A stretch of 64,000 bases of DNA from Mycobacterium sp. 4858 (GCF_900240975.1 NZ_LT968776.1:3097092-3161091); one strand, 5' to 3'; shown: positions 24,590 through 33,774, numbered from the stretch's first letter. Translations and numbers: made by a program. The notes: generated from the sequence alone by a model not told the origin.

Positions 24590-25063
24590 ATGCGAACCGC
24601 GGTAGTGCGCGTCAACGTCGATCCTTCCGGTGCCCTCACGGCTGCACAGCTAAGCCAGGGCATGGGCGCGCTCCGTGGGCTTGTCGGCAAGCTCGGCCAC
24701 GACATAGTTGAGAACAACCTTGGGGCCATGCCGCCCAGCCGACGCGTGATCGAGATGCTCATCGCCGGCGACGATGTGGAGGTGGTCAAGGATGTGGGAG
24801 TGAGCCTGTGTGCCAAAGCGTTTGGAACTCGACCGCTGGGCGGCGCCGTCACCTTCATCAGCAGGGGAACCGATGAGGACGCGCGCGGCGTGCTGTCCGC
24901 CTTCGGACTGGCCGGCGAGATCGTCAGGGTGCCCGGCGATGACGGCTTCGACATCGTCTACGTAACCCTGCTCGAAGCCGACCTGGATCGCGTTCCGGAA
25001 AGCCGGATTCACACCGCCCTCGAGGCATCGCTCAACTGCGAGGTTCACATTCGCACGGTGTAG
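24590..25063 (+). CDS. Conserved protein of unknown function
   Basis: I do not recognise this 157-residue protein. It begins RTAVVRVNVDPSGALTAAQL and has a middle segment EMLIAGDDVEVVKDVGVSLCAK. The sequence is soluble, with a predicted alpha/beta character and no signal peptide. It is transcribed away from the NuoF-like gene with only 37 nt between starts, so both promoters must be very compact or one gene is read from inside the other. Confidence 0.6.
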   Translation: MRTAVVRVNVDPSGALTAAQLSQGMGALRGLVGKLGHDIVENNLGAMPPSRRVIEMLIAGDDVEVVKDVGVSLCAKAFGTRPLGGAVTFISRGTDEDARGVLSAFGLAGEIVRVPGDDGFDIVYVTLLEADLDRVPESRIHTALEASLNCEVHIRTV

Positions 25064-25068
25064 GGACA

Positions 25069-25935
25069 TCACGAGCCCAGGAATTCGAGGATCGCGGGGG
25101 CGGCCTGCACCCAGGTGTCGAACATGTTGAAGTGCTGCACCCGCCCCGCCGCGCGGTCTTCTGACGCACGCTCCCACGCGTCCTCCGGCCAGGGCGGGTC
25201 GATGAGCTTGGACCCCTTGATCAAGCAGCTCACCTCGAGCGACGTCCGTTTGGGGTGATCCATGTCGTTCTCGCCGCCGCGAATGATCAACGTCGGAACC
25301 TTGATGCGGTCGAACATTTCGTCCTCGACGCCCGGAATGGTCTGGCCGGGCTTGGAAACGAATGCGTTGAGCCAGCGCAACATGACCTTGAGGAATTCGT
25401 CTTTGTCGAAGTCCAGGAATCGCTGCTTGTTGTTCGGGTTCTCCGCGATGCGTTCACGCCATTCGTGCACCTTCACCACGCCGTCCATTCCGGTGCCGCG
25501 CACCGCGAGAATGCTCGGGATGATGTAGAAGGAGCCGAGCACGAAGGTGCCGTAGATGCCGCCGACGATGTTCCATACCACGAGCTTGGTGACCATCTCG
25601 GGGTAGAGCATCGTCGTCAGCATGGAATCCCTCGCCCCGCCGGAACCCCCGGCGAGGATGCAGCGCTCGAATCCCAGTCCGGTTACCAGCTTGTGCAGTG
25701 TCTCGGCGCGCATGTGTGACTCGCTTTGGCCGTAGAACTGCACATCCGAGGCCCCGCAGTTCGGCCGGTCCCACAGCAGCACTCGATAGCCGCCGGCGAC
25801 CAGAGCCTCGGCGAGCGGACGCAGGCCTTCAATCTCCTTGCTGAACCGGCCGCCCGGCGTCAATGCAATGAGATCGCCTGCCCCACCGAGGATTTCGTAG
25901 ACAACGTTTCCACCATTCACCTCGATAGTTGACAC
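25069..25935 (-). CDS. Alpha/beta hydrolase
   Basis: This hydrolase of 288 residues starts at GTG 25935 with GGGAG upstream; a longer reading would cover the preceding Rieske ferredoxin gene. It has LLWDRPNCGASD after strand 4, the nucleophile elbow LAGGSGGARDS, and a conserved acid in IIRGGENDMDHP. It resembles epoxide hydrolases and C-C hydrolases of the meta-cleavage type. It is the last gene of the operon starting at 28641. Confidence 0.83.
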   Translation of the reverse strand: MSTIEVNGGNVVYEILGGAGDLIALTPGGRFSKEIEGLRPLAEALVAGGYRVLLWDRPNCGASDVQFYGQSESHMRAETLHKLVTGLGFERCILAGGSGGARDSMLTTMLYPEMVTKLVVWNIVGGIYGTFVLGSFYIIPSILAVRGTGMDGVVKVHEWRERIAENPNNKQRFLDFDKDEFLKVMLRWLNAFVSKPGQTIPGVEDEMFDRIKVPTLIIRGGENDMDHPKRTSLEVSCLIKGSKLIDPPWPEDAWERASEDRAAGRVQHFNMFDTWVQAAPAILEFLGS

Positions 25936-25949
25936 CGATGCTCCCGTAG

Positions 25950-26363
25950 TCAGGCCATCACCAGAACGTCGTTGCCGACGACCCGCACCGGGTAGGTGCG
26001 GATGCTCCACTCCGGCTTGACCGCGGTTGTGCCGGTCGCAAGCTCGAAACCCCATTGATGCCAGGGGCAGTAGATGTATTCCAGATCCCGCACCATCACC
26101 GCGTCGCCGGCGGCGGTCTCGTCGACGATCGTGCGTCCACGGGGCCGCCCCGAGCACAGCGGACCGCCCTGGTGCGGGCAGTAATTGGCGATCGCGTAGA
26201 AGGTGCCATTGACGTTGTAGACACCAACGCCGTGTCGGCCGATGGGCACCATTTTATGGCTGCCCGGCGGGATTTCGTCTACCGTCGCGACGGCGTGCTC
26301 GCGGCCCTGGGCGAGGCGGGGCTGGGGCCGCTCTGTGGTTGCCCCTTCGTCTTCAGGCGCCAA
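25950..26363 (-). CDS. Rieske [2Fe-2S] ferredoxin
   Basis: This 137-residue protein is a single Rieske domain with C62-P-H64 and C99-P-W-H102 as cluster ligands (YCPHQGG and YCPWHQWG). It lacks a catalytic iron domain, so it is an electron carrier rather than an oxygenase. The start appears to be TTG at 26363, one base after the upstream stop; no ATG or GTG fits better. It may serve the Rieske oxygenase at 7506 or an oxygenase outside the window. Confidence 0.85.
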   Translation of the reverse strand: MAPEDEGATTERPQPRLAQGREHAVATVDEIPPGSHKMVPIGRHGVGVYNVNGTFYAIANYCPHQGGPLCSGRPRGRTIVDETAAGDAVMVRDLEYIYCPWHQWGFELATGTTAVKPEWSIRTYPVRVVGNDVLVMA

Positions 26364-26364
26364 T

Positions 26365-27510
26365 TCAGTACACCCGGACCTGACCCTCGAGGGCCGGCAC
26401 CGTCTCCGGAAGGTGATAAGTCGCGATGCCGTTCTTGAACATCACCGCGTCCCGCGCCGCCTTGGGCAGGTGCTTGACCAACCAGCGGGGGTCATCGAAC
26501 GTCCAGTGCGGGTAGTCCGACGAGTAGAGGAGGATTTTGTCGCACTCCATCCACTCCAGGGCGCGGGTCAACTCGGTTTTGTCCTCCGGGTAGTCCAGCG
26601 GCTGGGTGGTGAACTTGATGTGTTGCTTGACGTATTCACTCGGCTTGCGCTTGATGTCCATCCACGACTTGCGGGCTTCGTAGATCGCGTCCATCCGCCA
26701 CATGAGCGGGAGGATCCAGCTGAAGGCGTGTTCGACGAACACGATGCGCAGGGTCGGGAACCGGTCGAATACGCCATCGAAGATCAGGCTCATCACCTGG
26801 TTCGCGGCAAGCAGCGAATACGTCACCATGAAGTCGTGGTTGTAGCTGGGGAGCCCCACCGGCGGTATGGGAAGGGTTTCGTATGCACCGCGCGCAAGAT
26901 GGCAGCTGACCGTGATGTCGTGTTTGGTGGCCGCCGCCCAGATCGGGTCGTACTTCGGGTCGCCCCATGACGGGCGGGGCTCCGCCTTGATGAGGATCTG
27001 CGCCATGTAGGGATGGCCTGCCCACTTCTCGATTTGGCTTGCGGCGCCGTCCGGATCCTCGATGGTCACGGCGATCGAACCGCGCCAACGCTCATGCCAG
27101 TTGTTGTGGCTGTCCAGCCAGTGGTTTGCCTGCCAGTCATTGAGGGCGCAGGTAAATGCGTGGGTGGCCTCCGGAATGCGGGTGGCCGCGCCGAGGGGCT
27201 CGAGCACCGCGATATCCGCACCAGCTTCCATGATCAGCTGCCGGAACGCCATATCCGGGTCGCTGCAAGCGAATTCGCCATCCGCGGGGAAGGTGTCGAC
27301 TCGCATCGCGTAGGCATGGGCATAGTCTGGCGCGTCGTAGTAAATCTGTTCGCCGACTCGACGGCTGAGGAAGTACTTGCTGCGCCACGGCTCCGGGATG
27401 TATTCGACCAGCTCACCCCTCTTGGGATACGGGTGCACATCCGAGTCAACACACCGGACGGCAATGCGCTCGGCGGCGGGAACGCGCTCTTGGGCATGTG
27501 TCAGGGTCAT
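26365..27510 (-). CDS. Amidohydrolase (amidohydrolase_2 family)
   Basis: This 381-residue TIM-barrel hydrolase has CVDSDVHPYPKRGEL at residues 20-34 in place of the H-x-H strand, SCHLARGAYE with a barrel His, VEHAFSWILPLMWRMD with the next His, and YSSDYPHW with the acid at strand 8. The Asp is thus present, unlike the next homologue upstream. It is probably a decarboxylase or hydrolase acting on a cyclic intermediate. It is the second gene of a four-gene operon with a homologous amidohydrolase, a Rieske ferredoxin and an alpha/beta hydrolase. Confidence 0.87.
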   Translation of the reverse strand: MTLTHAQERVPAAERIAVRCVDSDVHPYPKRGELVEYIPEPWRSKYFLSRRVGEQIYYDAPDYAHAYAMRVDTFPADGEFACSDPDMAFRQLIMEAGADIAVLEPLGAATRIPEATHAFTCALNDWQANHWLDSHNNWHERWRGSIAVTIEDPDGAASQIEKWAGHPYMAQILIKAEPRPSWGDPKYDPIWAAATKHDITVSCHLARGAYETLPIPPVGLPSYNHDFMVTYSLLAANQVMSLIFDGVFDRFPTLRIVFVEHAFSWILPLMWRMDAIYEARKSWMDIKRKPSEYVKQHIKFTTQPLDYPEDKTELTRALEWMECDKILLYSSDYPHWTFDDPRWLVKHLPKAARDAVMFKNGIATYHLPETVPALEGQVRVY

Positions 27511-27549
27511 GTCGATCTCCTCACGGTCTCCCTTGTCAATATTCTGCGA

Positions 27550-28641
27550 CTAGCCTGCCGCCAGGTCGACCGAAACGTCGATCCCGTACAGGTCGGCCGC
27601 ATTGCGCCAACACACCTTGTCGTACTGTTCGGCGGACAGCGAACGCGGCAGCTTACGGATGTCACCGCACTGCCAGTGTGGATAGCTGGAGCCGAACATC
27701 ACCATGTTCTCCTTGCCGGTGAAGTTGAACCACTCACCGGCGAACTCCTCGTCCGGCGGACCGTCGAGGCTGCCCTGCACGAAATACACGTGGCCGGGGA
27801 GGTAGTCGCTGGGGATCCGTGGCGCCCACGGCGTCTGTTCCAGGTGCGGCCGGCCGAACGTGTCCATCCGCCAAATGAACGGCGTGAGGAAGTCCGCGGC
27901 GCCGTCAGCCCAAACGAACTTCAAGCCCGGGAAACGCTCGAACACGCCCTCGGCGATCATGTTCATCAAGTGGTACAGGTAGTTCAGCGCCATGAAGCCG
28001 ACGTATTGCTCGTAGGTGCGGGTATGTCCGGACGGAGTCGGCGGAAACGCGATGCCCTCGCCCGTCTCGATATGCGCCGCCACCGGAAGGTTCGCATCGA
28101 CGGCGGCTTCCCACAGCGGCCAGAACTGCGGTTTCCCGTAGAGTTCGCGGGCCTGCAGCGGAATCCCGATCTGCACCACACGCGGATGCGAACGCCATTT
28201 CTCGATTTCGCGCAGCGCGCCGGCGATGTCGTCGGGGTTGACGCGGATCGTGCCGCGGAACCGGTCGCCGAACCGTTCGGAGTCCAGCCAGCGCGAGACC
28301 ATCATCTCGTTGTGGGCGGCGTGCAGAGCGCTGCCCAGGTGTCGGTCGGGCATGATGCCGCGTCCCATCGGATGCAGGATCGCCAGGTCCACGCCGCGTT
28401 TCGAAAAAAGTTCGTCGGCAACGAATTCCGGATCCGAACCGGGGTACTGACGGTCCGGTCCCTTCGTGTTCGGAGCGTATTCGCCCCCTGGTGCGCCGTA
28501 CCAGTCCATCTCGTAATCGGGGAAGCCGCGGCTCTTGAACGGCTCGCGCAAGACGGAGCGCAGGTCCTCGTTGGACGGAAAGAAGATGTGCACGCTCGCG
28601 TCGATCAGCGGTGTGCGTGTCCCGTCAGCCTGTTCGATCAT
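27550..28641 (-). CDS. Amidohydrolase-like protein with altered metal ligands
   Basis: This 363-residue protein is homologous to the downstream amidohydrolase. It has LIDASVHIFFPSNED at the first strand and VAAHIETGEG with the His. The strand-6 His is replaced by Asp (FVWADGAADF against FVEHAFSW), and the strand-8 acid is replaced by Ser (FGSSYPHW against YSSDYPHW). These changes should weaken or remove the usual metal site. It may form a hetero-oligomer with the downstream copy, which keeps the residues. First gene of the operon; an operator-like site lies 175 nt upstream. Confidence 0.85.
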   Translation of the reverse strand: MIEQADGTRTPLIDASVHIFFPSNEDLRSVLREPFKSRGFPDYEMDWYGAPGGEYAPNTKGPDRQYPGSDPEFVADELFSKRGVDLAILHPMGRGIMPDRHLGSALHAAHNEMMVSRWLDSERFGDRFRGTIRVNPDDIAGALREIEKWRSHPRVVQIGIPLQARELYGKPQFWPLWEAAVDANLPVAAHIETGEGIAFPPTPSGHTRTYEQYVGFMALNYLYHLMNMIAEGVFERFPGLKFVWADGAADFLTPFIWRMDTFGRPHLEQTPWAPRIPSDYLPGHVYFVQGSLDGPPDEEFAGEWFNFTGKENMVMFGSSYPHWQCGDIRKLPRSLSAEQYDKVCWRNAADLYGIDVSVDLAAG

Positions 28642-28986
28642 CTAAGCCATCCTTCGGCTCCGGCAGCCAAAGCGGACAGGGCCGGACCATATGATAGATA
28701 AGCTAACATTTTTCTCGATCGTCAATCAATGGGTTTTCGGTAAGCATTTCGTTTAGTAGTCGCCCCTGGTGGCGGGCGGTTTCCCGTCGGCTCTGCAAGT
28801 ATCGTTCTTTAATCCGGATAATACCATTCTCGGTCTCACGGATAAGGGCCATCCGCCTCTATGCACACGGAGCGGACCGGCTAGGCCGGGCGGCCGTGCG
28901 GTCGGCGACGTCGTTCGGCGACGACGCGCGACGGGCCCCCAACACATGTTGCCCAGCCCGACGAAGGCGAGCGGCACGACGATTCC
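28642..28986. other. Intergenic region, 345 nt
   Basis: I see no convincing gene here. It contains the promoter side of the amidohydrolase operon (start 28641), with an AT-rich stretch at 28690-28760 that is unusual for this DNA, and a one-mismatch copy of the recurring palindrome at 28817-28831. The right half is GC-rich and ends at the stop of the CMD-family gene. Confidence 0.6.
28817..28831. promoter_or_regulatory. Putative operator GATAATACCATTCTC
   Basis: This differs from GAGAAT-N3-ATTCTC at one position. The variant half-site GATAAT also appears, inverted, in the copy at 37289. It lies 175 nt upstream of the amidohydrolase operon. Confidence 0.45.
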
Positions 28987-29367
28987 CTAGTCCCGTTCTA
29001 GTTCGGCGAACGCCTCACCGGCGATGCGGAAGCTGTCGACCGCGGCCGGCACCCCCGCGTAGATGGCAACCTGCAGGAAGATCTCGCGAATCTCCTCGCG
29101 GGTGACGCCGTTGGTCAGCGCCGCCTTGACGTGCGTGCGCAATTCGTTCGGCCGATTCAGCACCGAGATCATCGCCAGGTTGAGCATGCTGCGTGTTTTC
29201 CGGGACAACTCGTCGCGGCCCCACACCGCGCCCCAACAGTATTCGGTGACGAGGTCCTGCAGTGGCTTGGTGAAATCGTCCGCGTCGGCCAGGGCCCGGT
29301 TGACGTACTCCTCGCCTAGCACCTCGGACCGGACGTGCAGCCCGCGCTGGTAGGTTTCGCGATCCAA
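28987..29367 (-). CDS. 4-carboxymuconolactone decarboxylase-like protein
   Basis: This protein of 126 residues starts at TTG 29367, six bases after AAGGAG; upstream reading frame continues far but has no family likeness. The CMD core is seen in LVTEYCWGAVWGRDELSRKTRSMLNLAMISVLNR (split around residues 43-76), with HVKAALTNGVTREEIREIFLQ behind it. The match is closer to PcaC than to AhpD, as there is no CxxC. PcaC decarboxylates gamma-carboxymuconolactone, but substrates of the paralogues differ. The divergent partner is the acyl-CoA dehydrogenase at 29560, with a perfect operator-like palindrome between them. Confidence 0.82.
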   Translation of the reverse strand: MDRETYQRGLHVRSEVLGEEYVNRALADADDFTKPLQDLVTEYCWGAVWGRDELSRKTRSMLNLAMISVLNRPNELRTHVKAALTNGVTREEIREIFLQVAIYAGVPAAVDSFRIAGEAFAELERD

Positions 29368-29510
29368 TGTCTTCTCCTTCGTCCGGGCGCCGGTGTCGCA
29401 ATGCCCCGAGCGCAGTCTCGCATCGCAACCGGTCAACGCGGTCGACGTCGATAGCCGCCGGGCCGCCGTTGTGAGCCCATAACCCGATTCCGAGATTATT
29501 ACTTCCGGAT

Positions 29511-29529
29511 GCGAGAATGGTATTCTCGC
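29511..29529. promoter_or_regulatory. Putative operator GCGAGAATGGTATTCTCGC
   Basis: This is a perfect inverted repeat with eight-base arms around GGT; the inner 15 bases (29513-29527) match the recurring motif exactly. It lies 30 nt upstream of the acyl-CoA dehydrogenase start and about 145 nt upstream of the CMD-like gene, so it could control both. Confidence 0.65.
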
Positions 29530-29559
29530 GCTGGCGGTGATGACAGGGAGGCGGCCTTC

Positions 29560-30558
29560 ATGCTGTTGGAGTTCGATGCCGATCAACGGCTGTGGCAGAA
29601 AACTGTTCGCGACGCCGTCGGCAAGCAGTGCCCACCCGCACTGGTGCGCGGTGTGGCCGAGGACGGCGTCGACCCCAGTCCCTTGTGGAAGTCGTATGTG
29701 GACCAGGGCTGGACCGAGCTGCACGATCCCGCCAGCGCCGTCGAATTGGCCATCGTGCTCGAAGAGTTGGGGCACGCGACCGACCCCACTCCCTTCCTGG
29801 CGACGATGAGCCAGTTCGCCCCATTGGTGGGTGACCAGTTCGATCCGCACGAGTCGGGCACCGCCGTCTACGGCGGGGTGGTGGCACACCGGGACGCCGA
29901 CGGTTGGGTGTTGGACGGTACGGCACGGCATGTCCTCGACGGCGACCGCGTCGACCGCCTGGCCGTGGTGACCGATGCCGGGGTTTTCCTCACCGCGTCC
30001 AACCGGGTGTCCGCGCGTCGGGTCGCGGTCTTCGACCCCGTCTTGCACGTCGCCGACCTGTCGTTCTGCGAAGTCCGGGTGGCCGACCACGCTCGGCTCG
30101 CCGTCGACTCCGAGCGCGCCCACCACATGGCGCTGACGGGCATGGCGATCACCATGGTCGGCGCGTGTCAGCGCATCCTCGACCTGGCGCTCGAGCACGT
30201 CCGCAGCCGTCAACAATTCGGTGTGCCGATCGGGTCGTTCCAGGCCGTCCAGCACAAGGCCGCGGACATGCACGTCGCCGTCGAACGGGCTCGGGCCCTG
30301 GCCTACTTCGCGGCGCTGACGATCGCCGCCGACGATCCCCGCCGCCGGCTCGCCGCGGCCATGGCCAAGGCGTCGGCAGGTGAGTGCCAGTCGCTGGTAT
30401 TCCGGCATGGTTTACAGCTCCATGGCGCAATGGGATTCACGTGGGAGAACGATCTGCAGTTCGCGCTGAAGCGCGCCAAGGCCGGTGAGTTGATGCTCGG
30501 CGGCGCCGCCGAGCACCGTGCGCGCATCGCGGAGGAGTACCGTGCAGCTGACTTTTGA
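29560..30558 (+). CDS. Acyl-CoA dehydrogenase subunit (non-catalytic type)
   Basis: This acyl-CoA dehydrogenase-like protein has 332 residues, on the short side. It contains SRQQFGVPIGSFQAVQHKAADMH and LQLHGAMGFTWENDLQFALKRAK in the C-terminal domain, while the middle domain is degenerate and lacks the SEPGxGSD segment of its partner. The start codon follows GGGAGG. The next gene, a complete acyl-CoA dehydrogenase, begins 17 nt before its stop. In mycobacterial alpha2beta2 FadE enzymes such neighbours form one heterotetramer. Confidence 0.88.
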   Translation: MLLEFDADQRLWQKTVRDAVGKQCPPALVRGVAEDGVDPSPLWKSYVDQGWTELHDPASAVELAIVLEELGHATDPTPFLATMSQFAPLVGDQFDPHESGTAVYGGVVAHRDADGWVLDGTARHVLDGDRVDRLAVVTDAGVFLTASNRVSARRVAVFDPVLHVADLSFCEVRVADHARLAVDSERAHHMALTGMAITMVGACQRILDLALEHVRSRQQFGVPIGSFQAVQHKAADMHVAVERARALAYFAALTIAADDPRRRLAAAMAKASAGECQSLVFRHGLQLHGAMGFTWENDLQFALKRAKAGELMLGGAAEHRARIAEEYRAADF

Positions 30559-31717
30559 TTCCGACGTCGAGGCGTTTCGGGCGGAGTTCGCGGCCTTCCT
30601 CGACGAAAACCTGCCTCCCGCAAGCGAAACGCGCGAGCGGCCTCGTTCGGTGTCGCATATGCCGCAGTGGGCACGCGACTGGCAGCGGCTGTTGTTCGAC
30701 AACGGCTGGCTGCTGCCGAGCCAGCCGCCGGCTTTCGGGGGCCGCAACGCGACGGTCATTCAGCAGTTCGTCTATCTGGAGGAGCTCAGCCGCCGCCGGA
30801 TCTACCACAGTTTCAACCCGCAGGGCGTGAACATCGTTGCGGCGTCGCTGTTGTCGTTCGGTAGCGAGGAACAGAAGCGGCGCTGGGCGGTACCGATACT
30901 GCGGGCCGAGATCACCGCATCGCTGGGGATGAGTGAACCCAGCGCGGGCTCCGACCTGGCGTCGTTGCGCACCCGCGCCGTCTTGGACGGCGATCACTTC
31001 GTGGTCAACGGGCAGAAGGTGTGGACTTCGGGCGCCCACGACGCCGACGTCCTGCTGACGTTTGTGCGCACCAACCCGGATGCGCCCAAGCACAAGGGGA
31101 TCAGCGCGCTGATCATCCCCACCGACACCCCGGGAGTCGTGCGCCGGCCGTTCCCGTCGATCTGCGGCGCCGATGACCTGGATTTCAACGAGGTGTTCTT
31201 CACCGACGCCCGGGTACCGGCGGAGAATCTGGTCGGCGAGCTCGACCAGGGCTGGCGGGTCGCCAACGGGTCGCTGGGGCACGAACGCACGATGATGTGG
31301 CTGGGTTTCGCCGATCGACTCGACAACATGATCGACGACTTCCATCCCGGCACCGAGGTCGAGCGCGACCAGTACGCCAGCACCATCATGGACAAACAGG
31401 CGCTGCGCCTGCTGGGCTCGGTTGCCCTGGCCCGCGCCGCGCGTGGCGAAGACGACGTGGCGGCGATCTCGGTGCTCAAGCTGCTCGGGTCCGAGGCCGA
31501 GCTGCGCGCGATGGAGCTCGCACTGACGTCGGCGGGAGCCGACGGGCTCGTTCACCCGGGCCTGACCGGGCCCTACGCGCACATGAACCTCGACCATTAT
31601 TTCGCGAGCTGGTTCGAGCGTTATGCCCGCAGCTTTTCCGGGACGATCGCCGGGGGCACCTCGGAGATCCAGCGCAACATCATCGCCCAGCGGGTGCTCG
31701 GGCTGCCGCGGGGTTAG
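30542..31717 (+). CDS. Acyl-CoA dehydrogenase, catalytic-type subunit
   Basis: This 391-residue acyl-CoA dehydrogenase starts at GTG 30542, behind GGAGGAG and inside the end of the upstream subunit gene. The motifs SLGMSEPSAGSDLAS, NGQKVWTSGAHDADV and GGTSEIQRNIIAQRVLG are complete. It is a close paralogue of the protein at 2134-3309, aligning end to end without gaps. It should form a heteromeric FadE with the protein at 29560. A likely substrate class is an acyl-CoA attached to a ring system. Confidence 0.92.
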   Translation: MQLTFDSDVEAFRAEFAAFLDENLPPASETRERPRSVSHMPQWARDWQRLLFDNGWLLPSQPPAFGGRNATVIQQFVYLEELSRRRIYHSFNPQGVNIVAASLLSFGSEEQKRRWAVPILRAEITASLGMSEPSAGSDLASLRTRAVLDGDHFVVNGQKVWTSGAHDADVLLTFVRTNPDAPKHKGISALIIPTDTPGVVRRPFPSICGADDLDFNEVFFTDARVPAENLVGELDQGWRVANGSLGHERTMMWLGFADRLDNMIDDFHPGTEVERDQYASTIMDKQALRLLGSVALARAARGEDDVAAISVLKLLGSEAELRAMELALTSAGADGLVHPGLTGPYAHMNLDHYFASWFERYARSFSGTIAGGTSEIQRNIIAQRVLGLPRG

Positions 31718-31742
31718 CTCCCTGGCCAAGGGAACCGGGTCG

Positions 31743-32315
31743 CTAGACCGGGTCGAATTTGGTGATCAGCCAGGCGCCGTTGACGCGGCTCAAACTCACC
31801 AGCACGCTGCTGGACGCCATCGCCGGGTCCGGGTTGTCCTTGCTGGTGGTGCTCTGGTCGACCAGTACCAGCACGATCGCCGAATTCGGATGTAGCTCCG
31901 AGACCGCGGCCCCGATCACCCGGGCGCTGGTTTTCAGCGACTTCTGTTTGGCCGCCGGAGCGACGATCTGCTCGGTGAACTGGTTGTAGTACGACAGGAA
32001 ATCCCCGGACAGGTGCGACTTTGCGGCGGCGAAGTCTTTGTCGAGCGTGTCGGGCGAGTACGACAGCAAGGCGACCGTTCCGTCGGACGCGGCAGTGACG
32101 ACGGCGTTCGCGACGCCGGCGTCGGTTTGCTTATCGGGCCGGTACTGGGTGAAGTACAGCCACGTCGCCACGCCACCGGAGATTAGCAGGAGCGAAAGCA
32201 GAAGAATTGGAACGACTTTCACCCTGGGGCGCACCCGGGGTTTGCGACGTCCGCTGTCTTCGGTCTGGTCGGGAGAGTCGTCGGCGACGTCGATGTCGCG
32301 GTTGTCCTCGCTCAC
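31743..32315 (-). CDS. Mce-associated membrane protein (short type)
   Basis: This protein has 190 residues from GTG 32315. A charged cytoplasmic N terminus is followed by one membrane segment ([21 protein letters not shown], listed here only in part as [15 protein letters not shown]) near residues 32-52, then an exported domain with [19 protein letters not shown] and [18 protein letters not shown]. It matches the Mas proteins encoded with mycobacterial mce operons, which are thought to stabilise the Mce transporter. Its start overlaps the stop of the long-type partner as GTGA. A paralogue is at 51002-51619. Confidence 0.85.
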   Translation of the reverse strand: MSEDNRDIDVADDSPDQTEDSGRRKPRVRPRVKVVPILLLSLLLISGGVATWLYFTQYRPDKQTDAGVANAVVTAASDGTVALLSYSPDTLDKDFAAAKSHLSGDFLSYYNQFTEQIVAPAAKQKSLKTSARVIGAAVSELHPNSAIVLVLVDQSTTSKDNPDPAMASSSVLVSLSRVNGAWLITKFDPV

Positions 32316-33169
32316 GGAACGAACTCCAGTTTGGACATCTTGTATTGCCCGCCGTCGTCTGTGACGGTCACCTTGAGCCGCCAATTGCGCGGCTCGTCTT
32401 TGGCGCCCGCGGCGTTGCTGATTCGCGATGACGCCGCGACGAGCACCAATGCGGAATTCCCCTCGATGGATTGCACGGCCGCCGCATTCACGCTTCCCTG
32501 GGTCACCACTTTGGACTGCTCGACAACCGTCGTGAAATCTTTCGCGCGCTGCTGGAAGTCGTCCCTGAACTGGCCGGTCGAGCTGTCGATCACCCGCTGG
32601 ACGTCCTCCTTGGCCCGGTTGAAGTCCATCGAAAACATGTTGACCACACCCTGCTTGGCCCCCGCGATGAAGTTCGCGGTGCGCTGCTCGCGCTCGGTCG
32701 TCTCATGCCGTTCCCACATCATGTATCCGCTGGCCGCGACGAAGGCGCAGATGAGAACGATGACGGCCGCTTTCCACGTCACGGACCACGCCGGCAGACG
32801 GACGCGTCGCCGCGAGCGGGCCGGCTCGGAATCCGACTCCGCTTCTTTCGTGGTTTCGTCGGTGACGTCTTCATCGGTCCCCGCTTCGCCGGCGGCTTCG
32901 GCAGCGTCGGCGACATCGCCTTCGGCCTCTGCTTCGGCGGTGTCGGTCGCGTCCTCGTCGGCGTCCGGGGCCGCCTCGACGGTCTTGGCCTCGGCCTCTT
33001 TCTCCGCCTGGGCCTGCGCTTCCCGCCGCAGCCGGGCGGCGCGGGCGCGAGCACGCGCCGCGGCCGCCAGTGCTTCGGCCTCGGCCGCTTCGGCCTCGGC
33101 TTCCTCGAGCAACGCCTTCACGTCGGCTTTCGAGGTGGCCGAATCTTGCGGTTCCTTCGCCTCAGCCAT
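32312..33169 (-). CDS. Mce-associated membrane protein (long type)
   Basis: This 285-residue protein begins with about 115 residues rich in Ala, Glu and Asp (repeats such as [18 protein letters not shown]), probably a coiled coil or disordered cytoplasmic segment. A basic patch and one membrane helix near residues 130-155 follow, then an exported domain ([20 protein letters not shown]). It pairs with the short-type protein downstream, as the homologous pair does at 51002-52434. It lies about 7 kb from the mce operon in this window and may serve it or another mce system. Confidence 0.84.
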   Translation of the reverse strand: MAEAKEPQDSATSKADVKALLEEAEAEAAEAEALAAAARARARAARLRREAQAQAEKEAEAKTVEAAPDADEDATDTAEAEAEGDVADAAEAAGEAGTDEDVTDETTKEAESDSEPARSRRRVRLPAWSVTWKAAVIVLICAFVAASGYMMWERHETTEREQRTANFIAGAKQGVVNMFSMDFNRAKEDVQRVIDSSTGQFRDDFQQRAKDFTTVVEQSKVVTQGSVNAAAVQSIEGNSALVLVAASSRISNAAGAKDEPRNWRLKVTVTDDGGQYKMSKLEFVP

Positions 33170-33216
33170 TGCGCTTACTGCCCGTCACTTTCCTGATCGA
33201 CTGACTCCGGTCGCGG

Positions 33217-33648
33217 CTACCATCGCACGAGCGAAAACGGATAGGTGGCGGTGCCCCCCGGTCCGCCACCGCAGCCGGTGTCGAACGTCGAGTCGACCTG
33301 ACCCGCCATCGTCGCCGCATCCCACGAGTAAACGTCATGCGAGGGAAAGAACTGGACCACGCAGCGCACACCGTCGGGCACGTCAACGGCCATGGTGTAG
33401 CGACCGTTGGACAGATGTGCGTCTGACTTCCAGGGCGCCGCTTGTCCGTTGGGTTGCGGAATCGCTTGGATCGTCAGGCATTCCGGTCCTTGATCGTATC
33501 TGCACGGCCGGATCGCCCAGATCCAGATGTGGCCGGGATCCCGGTTGGTGTCCACCCTGTAGTTGCCGACCTGGATGTCCGCGTGTGCGGCCGGTGCGAC
33601 GGTCAGTGCGGCGGTGGCAAGCGCAAGGCTTGCTGCGAAAGTCTTCAC
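33217..33648 (-). CDS. Secreted protein of unknown function
   Basis: This 143-residue protein has a Sec signal peptide (MKTFAASLALATAALTVAP), probably cleaved after AAHA near residue 23. The mature domain has four Cys (PCRYDQGPEC, VRCVVQ, DTGCGGG) that could form two disulfides, and ends in the aromatic FSLVRW. I do not recognise the family. It lies 47 nt upstream of the Mce-associated pair on the same strand and may belong to that unit. Confidence 0.72.
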   Translation of the reverse strand: MKTFAASLALATAALTVAPAAHADIQVGNYRVDTNRDPGHIWIWAIRPCRYDQGPECLTIQAIPQPNGQAAPWKSDAHLSNGRYTMAVDVPDGVRCVVQFFPSHDVYSWDAATMAGQVDSTFDTGCGGGPGGTATYPFSLVRW

Positions 33649-33774
33649 CGATGCGTCTCCCGTCTCTGCGCACGCGCCTGGCCTGAATATAGAGTGCGGC
33701 CACGCTGAACAGGCGTACTCGGAGAAATTGGCGCGGTCAACGACGGCCCTCCTCCCGCGTAGCGACGCCGGATG

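Noticed and set aside
27013-28701. Open frame of 562 codons opposite the two amidohydrolases
   Set aside because: No motif and no family-like composition; the minus-strand genes are strongly supported.
28753-28977. Small open frame of 74 codons in the 345-nt intergenic region
   Set aside because: No ribosome-binding site or recognisable features, Arg/Pro-rich, and it overlaps the AT-rich promoter region and the operator-like site.
29368-30408. N-terminal extension of the CMD-like protein to 473 residues
   Set aside because: The extension is antisense to the acyl-CoA dehydrogenase at 29560; family likeness begins only at the TTG at 29367, which has a good ribosome-binding site.
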